A stretch of 57,732 nt of DNA from an uncultured Bacteroidales bacterium (GTDB lineage: Bacteria; Bacteroidota; Bacteroidia; Bacteroidales; Paludibacteraceae): the NCBI GenBank assembly GCA_944321895.1, contig CALUNA010000019.1, positions 1 through 57,732 on the forward strand. The letters are read 5' to 3'. Positions 26,829-36,841 of this stretch are shown one piece after another. A model generated the notes under the pieces. The model was not told where the DNA came from and ran no database searches. It was given only the letters and a program-made list of their open reading frames with translations. Positions within the stretch are counted from its first letter, which is position 1, and every line of letters starts with the position of its first letter. Both the position numbers and the translations under genes were made by a program.

Positions 26829-28241
26829 TTATTTTATCGGTTTGCCCGGTTCTGGGAAATGATATGAAGCATCGTCCACGACGAGTACCCAGTCGTTCCC
26901 TTTCCCTTTTGTCGGGGGACAGAACAACCGGGAATCCTTAGTGTTGCTGAATTCGCCGATTTTTAGACTTTTCCCGTTCCGTACATCAAACCACCAGGCC
27001 TTGAGTTTTTCCCCTGACAACTTTTTCAGGTCTATTTCAAAAGGTTCTCCCTGTTCGCTGTATACCATTGCGAAAGTCCCGTTCTTGTCGCGTGTGGCCG
27101 AGAGGTGTCGAGTTCCATCCTGCTGACCCTTCAGAATAATGCTTTGGTCCGGTATGCGCGAGAAAAAAGGCCGGCTTTCCATCAAGGCACGTCCGTATCC
27201 CATTTGGTATGAGGCAATGAGCCCCAATGATTCATACCAAGGGCGAACAGGTCCATTTACAGGCTCTTTGTCCGGTTCCCACATTTGCCAAATGGCATGA
27301 CATCCATATGTATGACCAAATGCTCCGGAAAATACTTCATGATAGAAAAAACGGCGTGTCTGAAAATCCATGGATATCCCGTATTTTGTACGGTCAAAAC
27401 ATATCGGATGTTCATCATACAGAGGTTCTCCATCCATAATAGGTTTGACCGGTGTCAGGTTGTATTCCCTTTGTATCCGTTCCCATACATTCGTGTCATA
27501 GCAATGTCCGTTTTGCTGCATGTTGAAGTCGAGCCATTCATCCTGATGGAACCATTTGGCCGAACTTTCTCCGCCGCATGGATGAACGGTCATCAGACAT
27601 TTCGTGTAGTCTTCTTTTCCTGAAATGCCTATGGCGATGCCTTTTGCCATGGCACGTATGATTTTTTCAAAACCGGTGTAGTTCCGGTCTCCTCCCAATA
27701 TCCAGATTATGTTTTTCCGGTCACCATACCGTTTGCCCAGAAAATGTCCGTATGCTTCGGAACGTTCTTCCGTATCGAAAATGACAGGTCCGGTTCCCCA
27801 TGCATTGTTTATCTTGTCTCCCCATGTTGGTAACAGTCCTATGACCAGTCCCAGTGAGTCGGCCAGTTCGATGACATTGTCCACATGCTTGAAGTATGCT
27901 TCGTTCGGCACGGAATAGTCCTTGTCTGTAAACGGGCGTTCTCCGTACGCATTGGGAGTGTTGAGCCCATCCAGTTCGGCGAGGACAACGGCTTGTATGA
28001 CCGTGTATCCTTTCATGGCACGGTCCGACAGATACATGCGTGTTTCGTCCAAAGTGAGACGGTGAAAGAGTTCCCATGCCGTGTCTCCCAGGTAGAAGAA
28101 CGGAGTTCCGTCCTCGTATTGCAGGTATCGCTTTTCGGGATGTACAACGATTCTTCCGTGTGTGCTTGTCTGTGTCCACAACCCATTGCACGGCATCATG
28201 AAGAGAAGGCCTGCAATTATGAATAAAAGGTTCTTTTTCAT
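26829..28241 (-). CDS. GH140-like glycoside hydrolase (DUF4038 with C-terminal collagen-binding-type domain)
   Basis: 470 aa from the ATG at 28241, which gives a standard signal peptide (MKKNLLFIIAGLLFMMPC); an upstream ATG at 28268 adds nine residues before it. The DUF4038 TIM barrel includes GTPFFYLGDTAWELFHRLT, ILGGDRN (D185) and IMDGEPLYD (E272), matching the two catalytic acids of the GH140 apiosidase family. The C-terminal part (about 380-470) resembles the PF12904 domain that follows DUF4038. The characterised member cleaves apiose linkages in rhamnogalacturonan II; many DUF4038 relatives in PULs have unknown specificity, so apiose is not certain here. Confidence 0.8.
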   Translation of the reverse strand: MKKNLLFIIAGLLFMMPCNGLWTQTSTHGRIVVHPEKRYLQYEDGTPFFYLGDTAWELFHRLTLDETRMYLSDRAMKGYTVIQAVVLAELDGLNTPNAYGERPFTDKDYSVPNEAYFKHVDNVIELADSLGLVIGLLPTWGDKINNAWGTGPVIFDTEERSEAYGHFLGKRYGDRKNIIWILGGDRNYTGFEKIIRAMAKGIAIGISGKEDYTKCLMTVHPCGGESSAKWFHQDEWLDFNMQQNGHCYDTNVWERIQREYNLTPVKPIMDGEPLYDEHPICFDRTKYGISMDFQTRRFFYHEVFSGAFGHTYGCHAIWQMWEPDKEPVNGPVRPWYESLGLIASYQMGYGRALMESRPFFSRIPDQSIILKGQQDGTRHLSATRDKNGTFAMVYSEQGEPFEIDLKKLSGEKLKAWWFDVRNGKSLKIGEFSNTKDSRLFCPPTKGKGNDWVLVVDDASYHFPEPGKPIK

Positions 28242-28381
28242 TGCAATTCCTTCGAAATAGTCATTCAACTTCAGTTTTTCAGTTTAATATTCTTTTTTTT
28301 TAAAAAATTATATTTAGGTTGTCCTGTTTTAACTACTACTGTAATCAGAACAAAAAACGAAACATGTAAAAGATACCTTAG

Positions 28382-29329
28382 TTATTTAAGTTCCATAATT
28401 TCTCTAACCATATCTGGATTTGTTTTTTCAACTCCGGTTAATAGAAAAATTATCAAACCCGCATCTGATGGATCAAAGTATTTTCCTTCTTCCATCGATG
28501 TACAGATTTTACCGTTTTTCGTTTTCAGACAAGATTCCAGCCTTGAATACAACCAATCCCAACTTCCCGGTTTATAAACAGGATTATTCCGGGCTTCAGA
28601 CGTTTTAATCCAATCATAATTCTCTGACTCACAATAAAGACCTTTATAATCCGAACCGCCGTTTTGATCAAGTATCTGGACAAACTTAACTCCTCCATTC
28701 TCTTCTTTTGAAAAAGTCTTTTTCATAAATTCAAACGTCCATCCGAAATGATTATCCCAACCACTCAGTATATATGGCTCTGCTGCATGATTATTGTTCC
28801 AATCAGAATGAGATATTACTGTCACATATCTTCTCTTGTCCTTTTCTGCCAATCTCAAGGCTTCACCAACAACCTGCATCGGGCCTGCCGCTACAATGAA
28901 TAAAGGATTGTCTGCCGAAGACTTATTTATTTCATCCCGTAATGAATTATATGCGATTTGAGGATTGTCAACAGCACACACAAATTTGCTGTTATTGTAT
29001 CCAAAATGTTGTTTGGCTCCTAAAGCACTTATTCTCATTTCTTCATAAGAGCTTCTTCCCCAAAGATTTACAACTTCCTGATTACTTCCCCATATATGAT
29101 CACTATATGTATATAAAACCATTTTGTCCTGTAAACCTTTAGCAGCAAGCAAGGCTAAAGATAATGGTGTCGCAGCCCAATCATCATTGTCATGTTCGTT
29201 TCCGTCACTGCTTATTGCTATTCTGCCATTTCCTTTCCACAAGGCCTCTTTTGCATGTTCCTCTGATTTTACACATATAGTATTAAAAATTGAGATTAAT
29301 ACTAAAAACGATAAAACTGTTCTTTTCAT
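28382..29329 (-). CDS. Secreted nucleoside-hydrolase-like protein of unknown substrate
   Basis: 315-aa protein with a signal peptide (MKRTVLSFLVLISIFNTICVKS). The first mature motif RIAISSDGNEHDNDDWAA has an Asp-rich pattern like the DxDxGxDD calcium site of the inosine/uridine nucleoside hydrolase fold. A central NPLFIVAAGPMQVVGEALRLA and a GLIIFLLTG segment near the end are also compatible with that fold. Related secreted proteins occur in polysaccharide clusters, but I do not know a demonstrated activity. By eye its base composition and codon use are more A+T-rich than the flanking enzyme genes, hinting at a separate origin. Confidence 0.55.
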   Translation of the reverse strand: MKRTVLSFLVLISIFNTICVKSEEHAKEALWKGNGRIAISSDGNEHDNDDWAATPLSLALLAAKGLQDKMVLYTYSDHIWGSNQEVVNLWGRSSYEEMRISALGAKQHFGYNNSKFVCAVDNPQIAYNSLRDEINKSSADNPLFIVAAGPMQVVGEALRLAEKDKRRYVTVISHSDWNNNHAAEPYILSGWDNHFGWTFEFMKKTFSKEENGGVKFVQILDQNGGSDYKGLYCESENYDWIKTSEARNNPVYKPGSWDWLYSRLESCLKTKNGKICTSMEEGKYFDPSDAGLIIFLLTGVEKTNPDMVREIMELK

Positions 29330-29400
29330 TGTTTTGTGTTTTATAAGATTGATTGGTTGAATTTAAGTTGATAATACAATAGCATCAAATTCTTTGTTCG

Positions 29401-32400
29401 TTAATGATTTCTCATTGACTCCTTTTTTCCATTATTATTTATTGTGTATGGACAGATGGAAAAACTGTATTCATACATTTGAGGCATGACTCTGTATCTG
29501 TTTTCTATGGATCTGGCCGTACAGCCAACACCGGATGTCTTGTGGTCTATGTTGAGAGTTAGCCCAGAGTATTCCTGTAATTGATAAGTATACATGGCTT
29601 TTGTCAGATTATCGGTGGAGAAAGGGTATAGGTTGAAGTTGAAAAGCGTTTTACCTTCTATTTTCATCCCTTTCTTTTCTCCGTTGTGCACAACCAGCCA
29701 TCGGTTGTCTGTCCGCAGCCCATAATCTTGAGGCATGAGATAGGGTTCATACATGGTGAAGACATCCGATTCGTAAACTCCTATTTTATAACCTGTTTTT
29801 CTGTCCGGATAGTTTTCCTGCGGTCCTCTTCCATACCATTTGACATGTTTGAACTGCTTGTCCAAGACCATGGAAACGCCCAACCTGGGTAGCCATAGAG
29901 GCATTTTCCCGTTGGGGATTATTTTGTGCTTGATGTACATTTTGCCGGAGTCATCAATTTTGTATGTAAACAGACTTTCAAATCCGTAAGATTCTATACC
30001 GCTGACATACAAATCCTTCTGCCATTCTTCTGTGTCGCCCAATCTGATGATTTCGCGTGTGTTGATTATTATGTTACAGGCGTTTTGGGATACATTGAAG
30101 TCGGTGAGTTGGGTTGTCGGTCTGTCAATGCCAATGGAATAGAATTCTGTCGCAACATGATGGCCATATCCTTCTTTCCAATTCGGAGATTTTGCATTGG
30201 CGGAACACCATGCATCCAGTTCGTTGGCCAACGGGGCTCTCCAAAAGTTGACTTCCAGCGGTTCTTTAAGCATCTCGGTGTCTTCAATCATGAAGGAACA
30301 CAGTTTGCCGTTGTTTTTGTTGAATCCGTATTTGAAGTTGTTTCCTTCAATCGTTACCATGCTGTCGTTTTCTTGTATTCGGATTTCTCGGGCTGTGGTT
30401 TTAACAGGTAATGGCTGTTCGAACCAGTTCAGTTCCAATTGGTCCCAAGCTACCTCAAAGCCTTTTTCGGCCCATAATGTTTTTTCTTTCAGGCATGAAG
30501 TTATGCTGAGTCTATATTCAGTTCCGGGTTCTATTTTCGGTTTGGTGTAGTTGATGGTGAGTGTATCTTTGGAAAGAGGCAGTGTGTTTGTGTGCAATAC
30601 ACCGCTTTCAAGTACTCGGTTATCGGCCTCCAATTGCCATGTAATTTGATATGCGCTTGAGTTGGTAAATGCATGCCTGTTCCATAATTCTACCATGCCG
30701 TTTTGGGCATCAATGAGTGAGAAAACAATGGGTTGGGCGCTTTTTTTCATTTGCCACATTTCCGGTTGTACACTTCTGTCGGGCCAAATACTACCGTAAG
30801 TTCTGGCCCCTATACCGTAGCTGTAAAAGGTTCCATGATTTGTTTCTTCCTCAAAATCGAGTCGTAAAAGAGGTTCGTATGTAGTTTGTTTTTCGTCAAA
30901 CAGGGCCTTGTCATATATGACTACATTGTCAATGAGTGCATCGCACAGATATGTGTTGGTCTCCTGTCCGTGCAGTTCGGCATTGCGACCGACATTTACG
31001 GGGAAAGGAAAGTTCTTTATGTGTCCCGTTGCATTTGTGCTGTCGGCTATGATGTTGTCTATACATATGAACATGCGTTTACCGTCATACACACCTTTGA
31101 TATTGTGCCAGTTGTTTTCCCAGTTTTCCGGTAGTTTTGTTTTCAGACTGTGCTTCTTATTGGTATAGAGGTAAAATTCCAGACTGTCTCTACCTGTTTG
31201 TTGGAGACCGAATTGGTAACTTCCTTTGGTAATGAAGATGCCGCTACTGTAATTCAATTTTCTTGGAAACACATCACATGACAAGGTGAGTTGATTGCTT
31301 TGTATTTCCAACTGGTGTTGTCTGTATATTTCAACCCATTGGTCGTGACCGTTCAAATCCAGCACATGATTCTGTTTTTCTTTCATACGTTGTGCATTTC
31401 CCATAATGTGTACGGGGGTATTGTATTTTGATTGGTCTTTCAGAATTCTGACCGGCTCGGTCAAGCCTACACTGACAAAATCCCATATGGCACCTCCCAT
31501 GAGTTGGGGATATTTGTATATGACATTCCAGTATTCATCCAAACCGCCGCCGCCATTGCCGGCAACCGACAGATATTCGTCCATGAAAGAGGGCCTCTTT
31601 TCGCCTCTGATGCCCAATCCAAGTTCAACTTCAAGCTCGAACGGGGTAGGGTATCTTGGACCTATGATATCTTCGGCAGGATGCGAGAATGCATTTCCTC
31701 CATACATCCAATAGCGGGTCGGATCCAGTTTTTTGCCTTCCAGAACCACTTCTGTAATGTTAAAACCTTCACCGCTTTCGTTTCCGGCACTCCAAAACAG
31801 GATACATGGATGATTCCTGTCTCTAAGAACCATTCTTCTTACTCTTTCTTTGTACATGTCTGTGAAGCGTGCATCATTGCATACGTATTCGGTGGCATGT
31901 GCTTCATCGCCAACTTCGTCAATGATATACAGACCGTATTCGTCGGCCAATTCCAAGTAACGGTTTACGGGAGGGTAATGTGATGTTCTGACTGCATTGA
32001 AATTGAATTGTTTCAATATTGTAAAGTCTTTTCTGATAGTCTCTTCAGTAATAACATGTCCGGTTTCCGGATGTTGCATGTGCGAATTTTGAGCATGAAT
32101 TTTTATGGGTCGTCCGTTCAGGTAAAACACACCGTTTCTTATCTCTGTCTCTTTAAATCCGATTTTGACAATGGCTTGGTCGGCAGTGTCATTCTGCATG
32201 CCGATGAGTGACATACGTAATGTGTACAAATAAGGTGTTTCTGCCGTCCATTTCAGTGGGCTGACAATGTTTTTTGCCATATCAATGGTCTTCTCGCCTG
32301 AATTTTCAAGGCAGAACTGACCGCTTTCAATCTGGGTAACAGGCTGCCGGTTATTGTCGATAAGTTCGGCTTTCAACTTGTATTTCTTTGAAGGAGCATT

Positions 32401-33168
32401 CCGATATCTTTTAACGGTAGCGATGATCCGTAATTCAGCATGCTCATAATTGTTATCCAAATCGGTGATAATCTGCCAGTCAAAAAGCCGGTCCACGGGG
32501 CTTGCATAAATGTATACATCATCAAAAATGCCTGCCAGTCTCCAATAATCCTGTCCTTCCAGATAGTAACCGTCGGAATACTTGACGACAAAAATGGTCA
32601 CATCGTTTTCACCGCTCTTCAAATAGGGGGTAATGTTGAATTCAGCCGGTTCCTGAGCTCCTTCATTGTAACCGACCTCTTTGCCGTTTATCCAGATGAA
32701 ATAGGCTGAAGCCACTTTTTCCAGACAAATAAAAATTTGTTTTCCTTCCCAATTTTTCGGCATGCGGAAATGTTTCCGATAGATTCCGGTCGGATTATAT
32801 TCCCTGGGAACATATGGAGGATTGGCGGTAAATGGTGCTGTTACATTGCGGAACAGCTTGTCCCCGAATCCTTCCATCTCCCAATTGCCGGGAACTGTTA
32901 TTTTGTCCCATTTGAGTTTTCCGTGAATAAGGGCATCAAAATCTTGTGCTGCTTCATAAGGAGTGTTGTAGAATTTAAATTCCCATGTTCCATTGAGTGA
33001 TATATGCTTTTCTGGGATATAGTGACTACGGCTACTTTCCTGATTCTGTTCATATATGGCAGGATTTTCAATATATGATTCCAGGCCTGACAGGAAATTT
33101 CCGGTGGCTGGATTTGCAATTGAACAGAAAAAGATGCAACCAGATATTAAGGATCGGAACTTGCTCAT
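29401..33168 (-). CDS. GH2 family beta-galactosidase-like enzyme with LamG insertion
   Basis: 1255 aa from the ATG at 33168, which gives the signal peptide MSKFRSLISGCIFFCSIANPATG; an ATG at 33207 adds 13 residues. The N-terminal sugar-binding domain (LNGTWEFKF, VPGNWEMEGFGDKLFRN) and Ig-like domain precede a TIM barrel with acid/base E464 (WSAGNESGEG) and nucleophile E531 (FMDEYLSVAGNGGGG). A LamG/concanavalin-like module is inserted after the barrel at about residues 605-770. The C-terminal beta-galactosidase small-chain-type domain (WYGRGPQENYPDRKTGYKIG) completes the LacZ-like layout. The context after the nucleophile differs from the usual EYxHAMGNS, so the specificity may not be plain beta-galactosidase. 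Confidence 0.88.
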   Translation of the reverse strand: MSKFRSLISGCIFFCSIANPATGNFLSGLESYIENPAIYEQNQESSRSHYIPEKHISLNGTWEFKFYNTPYEAAQDFDALIHGKLKWDKITVPGNWEMEGFGDKLFRNVTAPFTANPPYVPREYNPTGIYRKHFRMPKNWEGKQIFICLEKVASAYFIWINGKEVGYNEGAQEPAEFNITPYLKSGENDVTIFVVKYSDGYYLEGQDYWRLAGIFDDVYIYASPVDRLFDWQIITDLDNNYEHAELRIIATVKRYRNAPSKKYKLKAELIDNNRQPVTQIESGQFCLENSGEKTIDMAKNIVSPLKWTAETPYLYTLRMSLIGMQNDTADQAIVKIGFKETEIRNGVFYLNGRPIKIHAQNSHMQHPETGHVITEETIRKDFTILKQFNFNAVRTSHYPPVNRYLELADEYGLYIIDEVGDEAHATEYVCNDARFTDMYKERVRRMVLRDRNHPCILFWSAGNESGEGFNITEVVLEGKKLDPTRYWMYGGNAFSHPAEDIIGPRYPTPFELEVELGLGIRGEKRPSFMDEYLSVAGNGGGGLDEYWNVIYKYPQLMGGAIWDFVSVGLTEPVRILKDQSKYNTPVHIMGNAQRMKEKQNHVLDLNGHDQWVEIYRQHQLEIQSNQLTLSCDVFPRKLNYSSGIFITKGSYQFGLQQTGRDSLEFYLYTNKKHSLKTKLPENWENNWHNIKGVYDGKRMFICIDNIIADSTNATGHIKNFPFPVNVGRNAELHGQETNTYLCDALIDNVVIYDKALFDEKQTTYEPLLRLDFEEETNHGTFYSYGIGARTYGSIWPDRSVQPEMWQMKKSAQPIVFSLIDAQNGMVELWNRHAFTNSSAYQITWQLEADNRVLESGVLHTNTLPLSKDTLTINYTKPKIEPGTEYRLSITSCLKEKTLWAEKGFEVAWDQLELNWFEQPLPVKTTAREIRIQENDSMVTIEGNNFKYGFNKNNGKLCSFMIEDTEMLKEPLEVNFWRAPLANELDAWCSANAKSPNWKEGYGHHVATEFYSIGIDRPTTQLTDFNVSQNACNIIINTREIIRLGDTEEWQKDLYVSGIESYGFESLFTYKIDDSGKMYIKHKIIPNGKMPLWLPRLGVSMVLDKQFKHVKWYGRGPQENYPDRKTGYKIGVYESDVFTMYEPYLMPQDYGLRTDNRWLVVHNGEKKGMKIEGKTLFNFNLYPFSTDNLTKAMYTYQLQEYSGLTLNIDHKTSGVGCTARSIENRYRVMPQMYEYSFSICPYTINNNGKKESMRNH

Positions 33169-33262
33169 ATTACGGATAAATATGTGTTTTTCAATTACAT
33201 TCGGCATATTTTCGTGAACCTGTTTGTGTAATGGTTCGTTTTATGCCGTGTTTTTTCAGGTT

Positions 33263-35443
33263 TTACTTGACAAAGAATGACGTTTCTGCAGTGATACAAC
33301 CCAACTCGAAACTTCTGGCCCCAGGGCTGCAATTGCCAACTGTTACCTTGTATTTGCCTGGGCGTATGACAGGAACTCCATTGGCTGTTATTGTTTCCAG
33401 CATGTCTGGAGTTATCTCAAATTCCATCAACCTTTCTTCTTGTGGTTCAAGTGTGATTCTTCGGAACGATTTGAGTGAATACAGCGGATTGTCCATGCCG
33501 GCACCTGGTAATGTCACATAGAGTTGCAAGACTTCATCGGTTTTGTAAGAACCGGAGTTTTTAACCAGGAAATTTAGTTTCATGCGATCATTTTTTTTGA
33601 TATGATTAGTATTCAGACGCAAATCACTTATTTCAAGGGAGGAATATGTTAATCCGAAGCCGAACGGATACATGGGTTTTTCTGTCATATATCTATATGT
33701 ACGTCCTTTCATGGAATAGTCTTCATAATCAGGCAATTGTTCTTCGTCAGCAGGAAAAGTAACCGGTAATTTGCCTGATGGAGATACTTTGCCGAAGAGA
33801 ATGTCGGCCAAGGCCAATCCTCCCGCTTGTCCCGGATACCATGCCATGATAACAGCATCAGCCAATTGTGCTACTCTGTCCAGTAAGATTGGGCTTCCTC
33901 CTGTCAGAACAACTACGATTCGAGCCTTTCTGTCCGGCACATTGCTGATTTTTTCCAAAAAATCAATTTGATGTTGGGGTAATGCCAGCGACAATCTGTC
34001 ACCCATATGGCAAGAGGCAATGGCTTCTCCTTCTTCACCTTCCAACAAGTTGGAAATTCCCAGAAAAACAATCACGACATCTGTTGCAGCAGCTTCCGCA
34101 GTAACCCAGTCAACGGGGTTTATGTTAGGAGTTGTCGGCATTATTCCTTGTTTGTAATTAATGGTAGCTGCAGATGGCGCTTCGGAAACAATGCCTTCCA
34201 GAAATGTGTGGCAATTATCGTTCAGGCCATAATAATTACCTAACAACACATTGATGTCGGCCGCAAAAGGCCCGGTGAGGTATATGTTTTTTATATCGTT
34301 TGATAATGGCAAGGTATTGTGTTTGTTTTGCAGGAGTACCATGGATTTTCGGGCTGCTTCCCGTGCCAGTTGTTGGTGTGCGGGGCTACATATGGCAGAA
34401 TCACCGATTTGGCTATATGGATTACTGGTATTTTCTCCGAGTATGCCAAGTCTGATGCGTGTACACAACAAAGGCCGCAACAGGCTGTCTATTGTACTCT
34501 CGGAAACCAGTCCTTGTTTTACTGCTTCCGGTAAATGCTCGTAGGTGGTGCCACAGTTTAGGTTTGCACCGTTTTTTGCAGCCAGGGCGGCTGATTCAAT
34601 AGCGTTTTCGGTAATCTTGTGATACAGATGAATATCATCCAATGCTCCGCAGTCAGTTACTACATGTCCCTGGAAATTCCATTTTTTACGCAATATGTCA
34701 ATCAGCAATAACTTGCTTGCCGATGCGCTTTCTCCATATACTCTGTTATAGGCACCCATGACTGCATCTACTTTTCCGACTGTCACCAATGCCTTGAATG
34801 CCGGCAAATATGTTTCATACAAATCCTTTGTAGTCGGATATACGTCAAATTCATGCCGCAGGGCCTCCGGACCGGAATGTACGGCATAATGTTTCGCGCA
34901 TGCTGATGTTTTAAGGTAATACGGATGATTTCCTTGCATGCCTTTAACAAAGGCAATTCCCAGATTTGAGGTCAGGTATGGGTCTTCGCCATATGTTTCC
35001 ATGCCTCGTCCCCAACGCGGGTCTCGGAATATGTTTACATTGGGTGACCAGAATGTTAGTCCGGCATATTGTGAATAATTTTGTGCTTGTTGGGTAATGT
35101 TGAATTTTGCCCGTGCTTCATCGGAGATTGCATTTGCTACACGAAAAACAAGCTCCGTGTCGAAGGTAGCTCCCATGGCGACAGGTTCTGGAAAAACAGT
35201 TGCTTTTCCGTTTCGGGCAACTCCATGCAGGCTCTCGTTCCACCAGTTGTAGGGCAATATGCCCAAACGTGGAATTCCGGGAGCGGAATTGACCATTTGT
35301 CCACATTTTTCTTCCACGCTCATTTGGGCGAGCAAACTGTCTATTTGTTGTTCTATCTGATTGTTGGTACTGACCTCGTATTTCTGGCTATGGGAATATA
35401 TGCTTTGACATGAAAGCAAAATGCATAAGAATATGTTTTTCAT
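33263..35443 (-). CDS. GH3 family glycosidase, beta-xylosidase/glucosidase type
   Basis: 726 aa from the ATG at 35443 with signal peptide MKNIFLCILLSCQSIYSHSQ; earlier in-frame starts add residues before it. The GH3 N-terminal barrel shows NWWNESLHGVARNGKATVFP, FRDPRWGRGMETYGEDPYL, CAKHYAVHSGPE and nucleophile D264 in VVTDCGALDDIHL. The TDCGA form is typical of the beta-xylosidase branch. The alpha/beta sandwich (KSMVLLQNKHNTLPLS, AWYPGQAGGLALADILFG) and a fibronectin-III-like C-terminal domain follow. It is probably periplasmic and acts on oligosaccharides released upstream. Substrate is inferred from family only. Confidence 0.88.
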   Translation of the reverse strand: MKNIFLCILLSCQSIYSHSQKYEVSTNNQIEQQIDSLLAQMSVEEKCGQMVNSAPGIPRLGILPYNWWNESLHGVARNGKATVFPEPVAMGATFDTELVFRVANAISDEARAKFNITQQAQNYSQYAGLTFWSPNVNIFRDPRWGRGMETYGEDPYLTSNLGIAFVKGMQGNHPYYLKTSACAKHYAVHSGPEALRHEFDVYPTTKDLYETYLPAFKALVTVGKVDAVMGAYNRVYGESASASKLLLIDILRKKWNFQGHVVTDCGALDDIHLYHKITENAIESAALAAKNGANLNCGTTYEHLPEAVKQGLVSESTIDSLLRPLLCTRIRLGILGENTSNPYSQIGDSAICSPAHQQLAREAARKSMVLLQNKHNTLPLSNDIKNIYLTGPFAADINVLLGNYYGLNDNCHTFLEGIVSEAPSAATINYKQGIMPTTPNINPVDWVTAEAAATDVVIVFLGISNLLEGEEGEAIASCHMGDRLSLALPQHQIDFLEKISNVPDRKARIVVVLTGGSPILLDRVAQLADAVIMAWYPGQAGGLALADILFGKVSPSGKLPVTFPADEEQLPDYEDYSMKGRTYRYMTEKPMYPFGFGLTYSSLEISDLRLNTNHIKKNDRMKLNFLVKNSGSYKTDEVLQLYVTLPGAGMDNPLYSLKSFRRITLEPQEERLMEFEITPDMLETITANGVPVIRPGKYKVTVGNCSPGARSFELGCITAETSFFVK

Positions 35444-35541
35444 GCGGAGATGCATTGTTGGTAGGGTTTTGTAAAAGAACGATAAGGCAGGCCCTGAACT
35501 AATGCCTGTTTGTTTGGCCTGCCTCATCGTTTGAAAATACC

Positions 35542-36774
35542 TTAGTCTTTGATGAATTTGAATGTGGTATTTGTGCCGGATAGTTTGAGCAAGTATATTC
35601 CTTTTGCCAGGCTTGAAACGTTGATTTCGCCGTTTTCATGCTGCGACAAACAAACTTGCTGTCCTGAAACATTGTATATGGATACAGTCTCGTCGTTTTC
35701 GATGCCTTGGATATGCAATGTGTTCTGAACAATGCTCGGGTAGAATCTGATGTCCGATTTTATGGAAACAGCAATATCTGTAGGCTGCTTTTCTTCTTCT
35801 TTCCCGAGGCGTATTTTGTCTATGGAAATTTTTTCACCGCCGGCTCCACCGGTCTTATCATAGAAACGTATTTTTTTGATTTTTGTCAAATCAATGGCAG
35901 ATTCTCCAAACTGGAATGTTCCGCCTCCCCAGACGATATACTTGGAATCATCGCCGGTGTCGGTGCCGGTATTGTCCACTAACCGGATCTGGAATCCTCC
36001 GTTTGTTGTAATTATTTCCATTTCCGGGCATGCACTGATGTCGATAGGATTCTGGAAGGAAAATTCACATAGCTGTCCCCAATTGGGATTTGCTTTGGTC
36101 GTAAAGTTCAATGCGCCATCACTGATTGTATAACCGGAGCCGCCATCGACCAGGAAGCTGACATTGTCATCGGCAAATGTATCACTGTCAAAATCATCTA
36201 TATAATATGTTTTTTGTGGTTCAGGAGTGCTTCCCAGCTTGATTTTGGATATGGTTACGGTTCCGTTCAGCGGGCCTGCATCCTGCGTCTGGATCTGTAT
36301 GGTTGTTATCTGTGTCAGATCAATATTGTTTTGCATGTCAGTTGTTGCAAAGTTATATTGCTTGTCAAAAGAACTTGTTCCTGCAAAATTGATGTTTGTG
36401 CGCCATATTTGGCTGTCGGATGGAGCCATTTTTCCGGTGTTGTCGCCCAATCGGATTCTTACACGGGTCTGATTCTCCGTTGTCGTTTCTGTTGAACCTT
36501 TAAGCAACAGTGTTGCATCGTCCGACAGGTCAATAGGCGTATCAAAATTGATTGTAAGGACATTTTTATATTGCCCCAGGTTGTTTAGTGTTATGACAAG
36601 ACCATTTTCAGTCGTTTCATAGCTGGAGGAACCTTGTTCTGTAGACAATGTTACTCCTTCTGGAAACGGAGTGGTCGTGAAGTCACTTTCAAAGCTTGTC
36701 GTGTTGTACACGGTTTGTGCATGCAAGCATGCTGCGGATACCAATAATCCTAATGAAAATAATGTTTTTTTCAT
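35542..36774 (-). CDS. T9SS-exported two-module carbohydrate-binding candidate
   Basis: 410-aa protein with signal peptide (MKKTLFSLGLLVSAACLHAQ) and a C-terminal T9SS sorting domain (about residues 335-410; FYPSIVQNTLHIQGI, VSIYNVSGQQV, GIYLLKLSG). Between them are two related beta-sandwich modules (about 20-185 and 190-325), each opening with an FESDF or DDFDSD strand and containing an 'IDLSDDATLLLKGS'-type core and a TKIKKIRFYDKTG-type closing strand. No catalytic motif is seen. The modules resemble the two N-terminal modules of the large enzyme encoded at 47069. A binding protein displayed on the surface is the simplest reading; the ligand is unknown. Confidence 0.65.
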   Translation of the reverse strand: MKKTLFSLGLLVSAACLHAQTVYNTTSFESDFTTTPFPEGVTLSTEQGSSSYETTENGLVITLNNLGQYKNVLTINFDTPIDLSDDATLLLKGSTETTTENQTRVRIRLGDNTGKMAPSDSQIWRTNINFAGTSSFDKQYNFATTDMQNNIDLTQITTIQIQTQDAGPLNGTVTISKIKLGSTPEPQKTYYIDDFDSDTFADDNVSFLVDGGSGYTISDGALNFTTKANPNWGQLCEFSFQNPIDISACPEMEIITTNGGFQIRLVDNTGTDTGDDSKYIVWGGGTFQFGESAIDLTKIKKIRFYDKTGGAGGEKISIDKIRLGKEEEKQPTDIAVSIKSDIRFYPSIVQNTLHIQGIENDETVSIYNVSGQQVCLSQHENGEINVSSLAKGIYLLKLSGTNTTFKFIKD

Positions 36775-36829
36775 GACTGTTTGTTTTGTGCTTTTTTCAA
36801 GCGGTTAAGAAAAGAGTTGATTATAATAA

Positions 36830-36841
36830 GATAGCGCTATC
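36830..36841. repeat. 12-base perfect palindrome at the end of the GH37-like gene
   Basis: GATAGCGCTATC spans the stop codon of the GH37-like gene and the spacer before the T9SS module gene. Too short to call an operator; recorded because it is exact. Confidence 0.35.
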
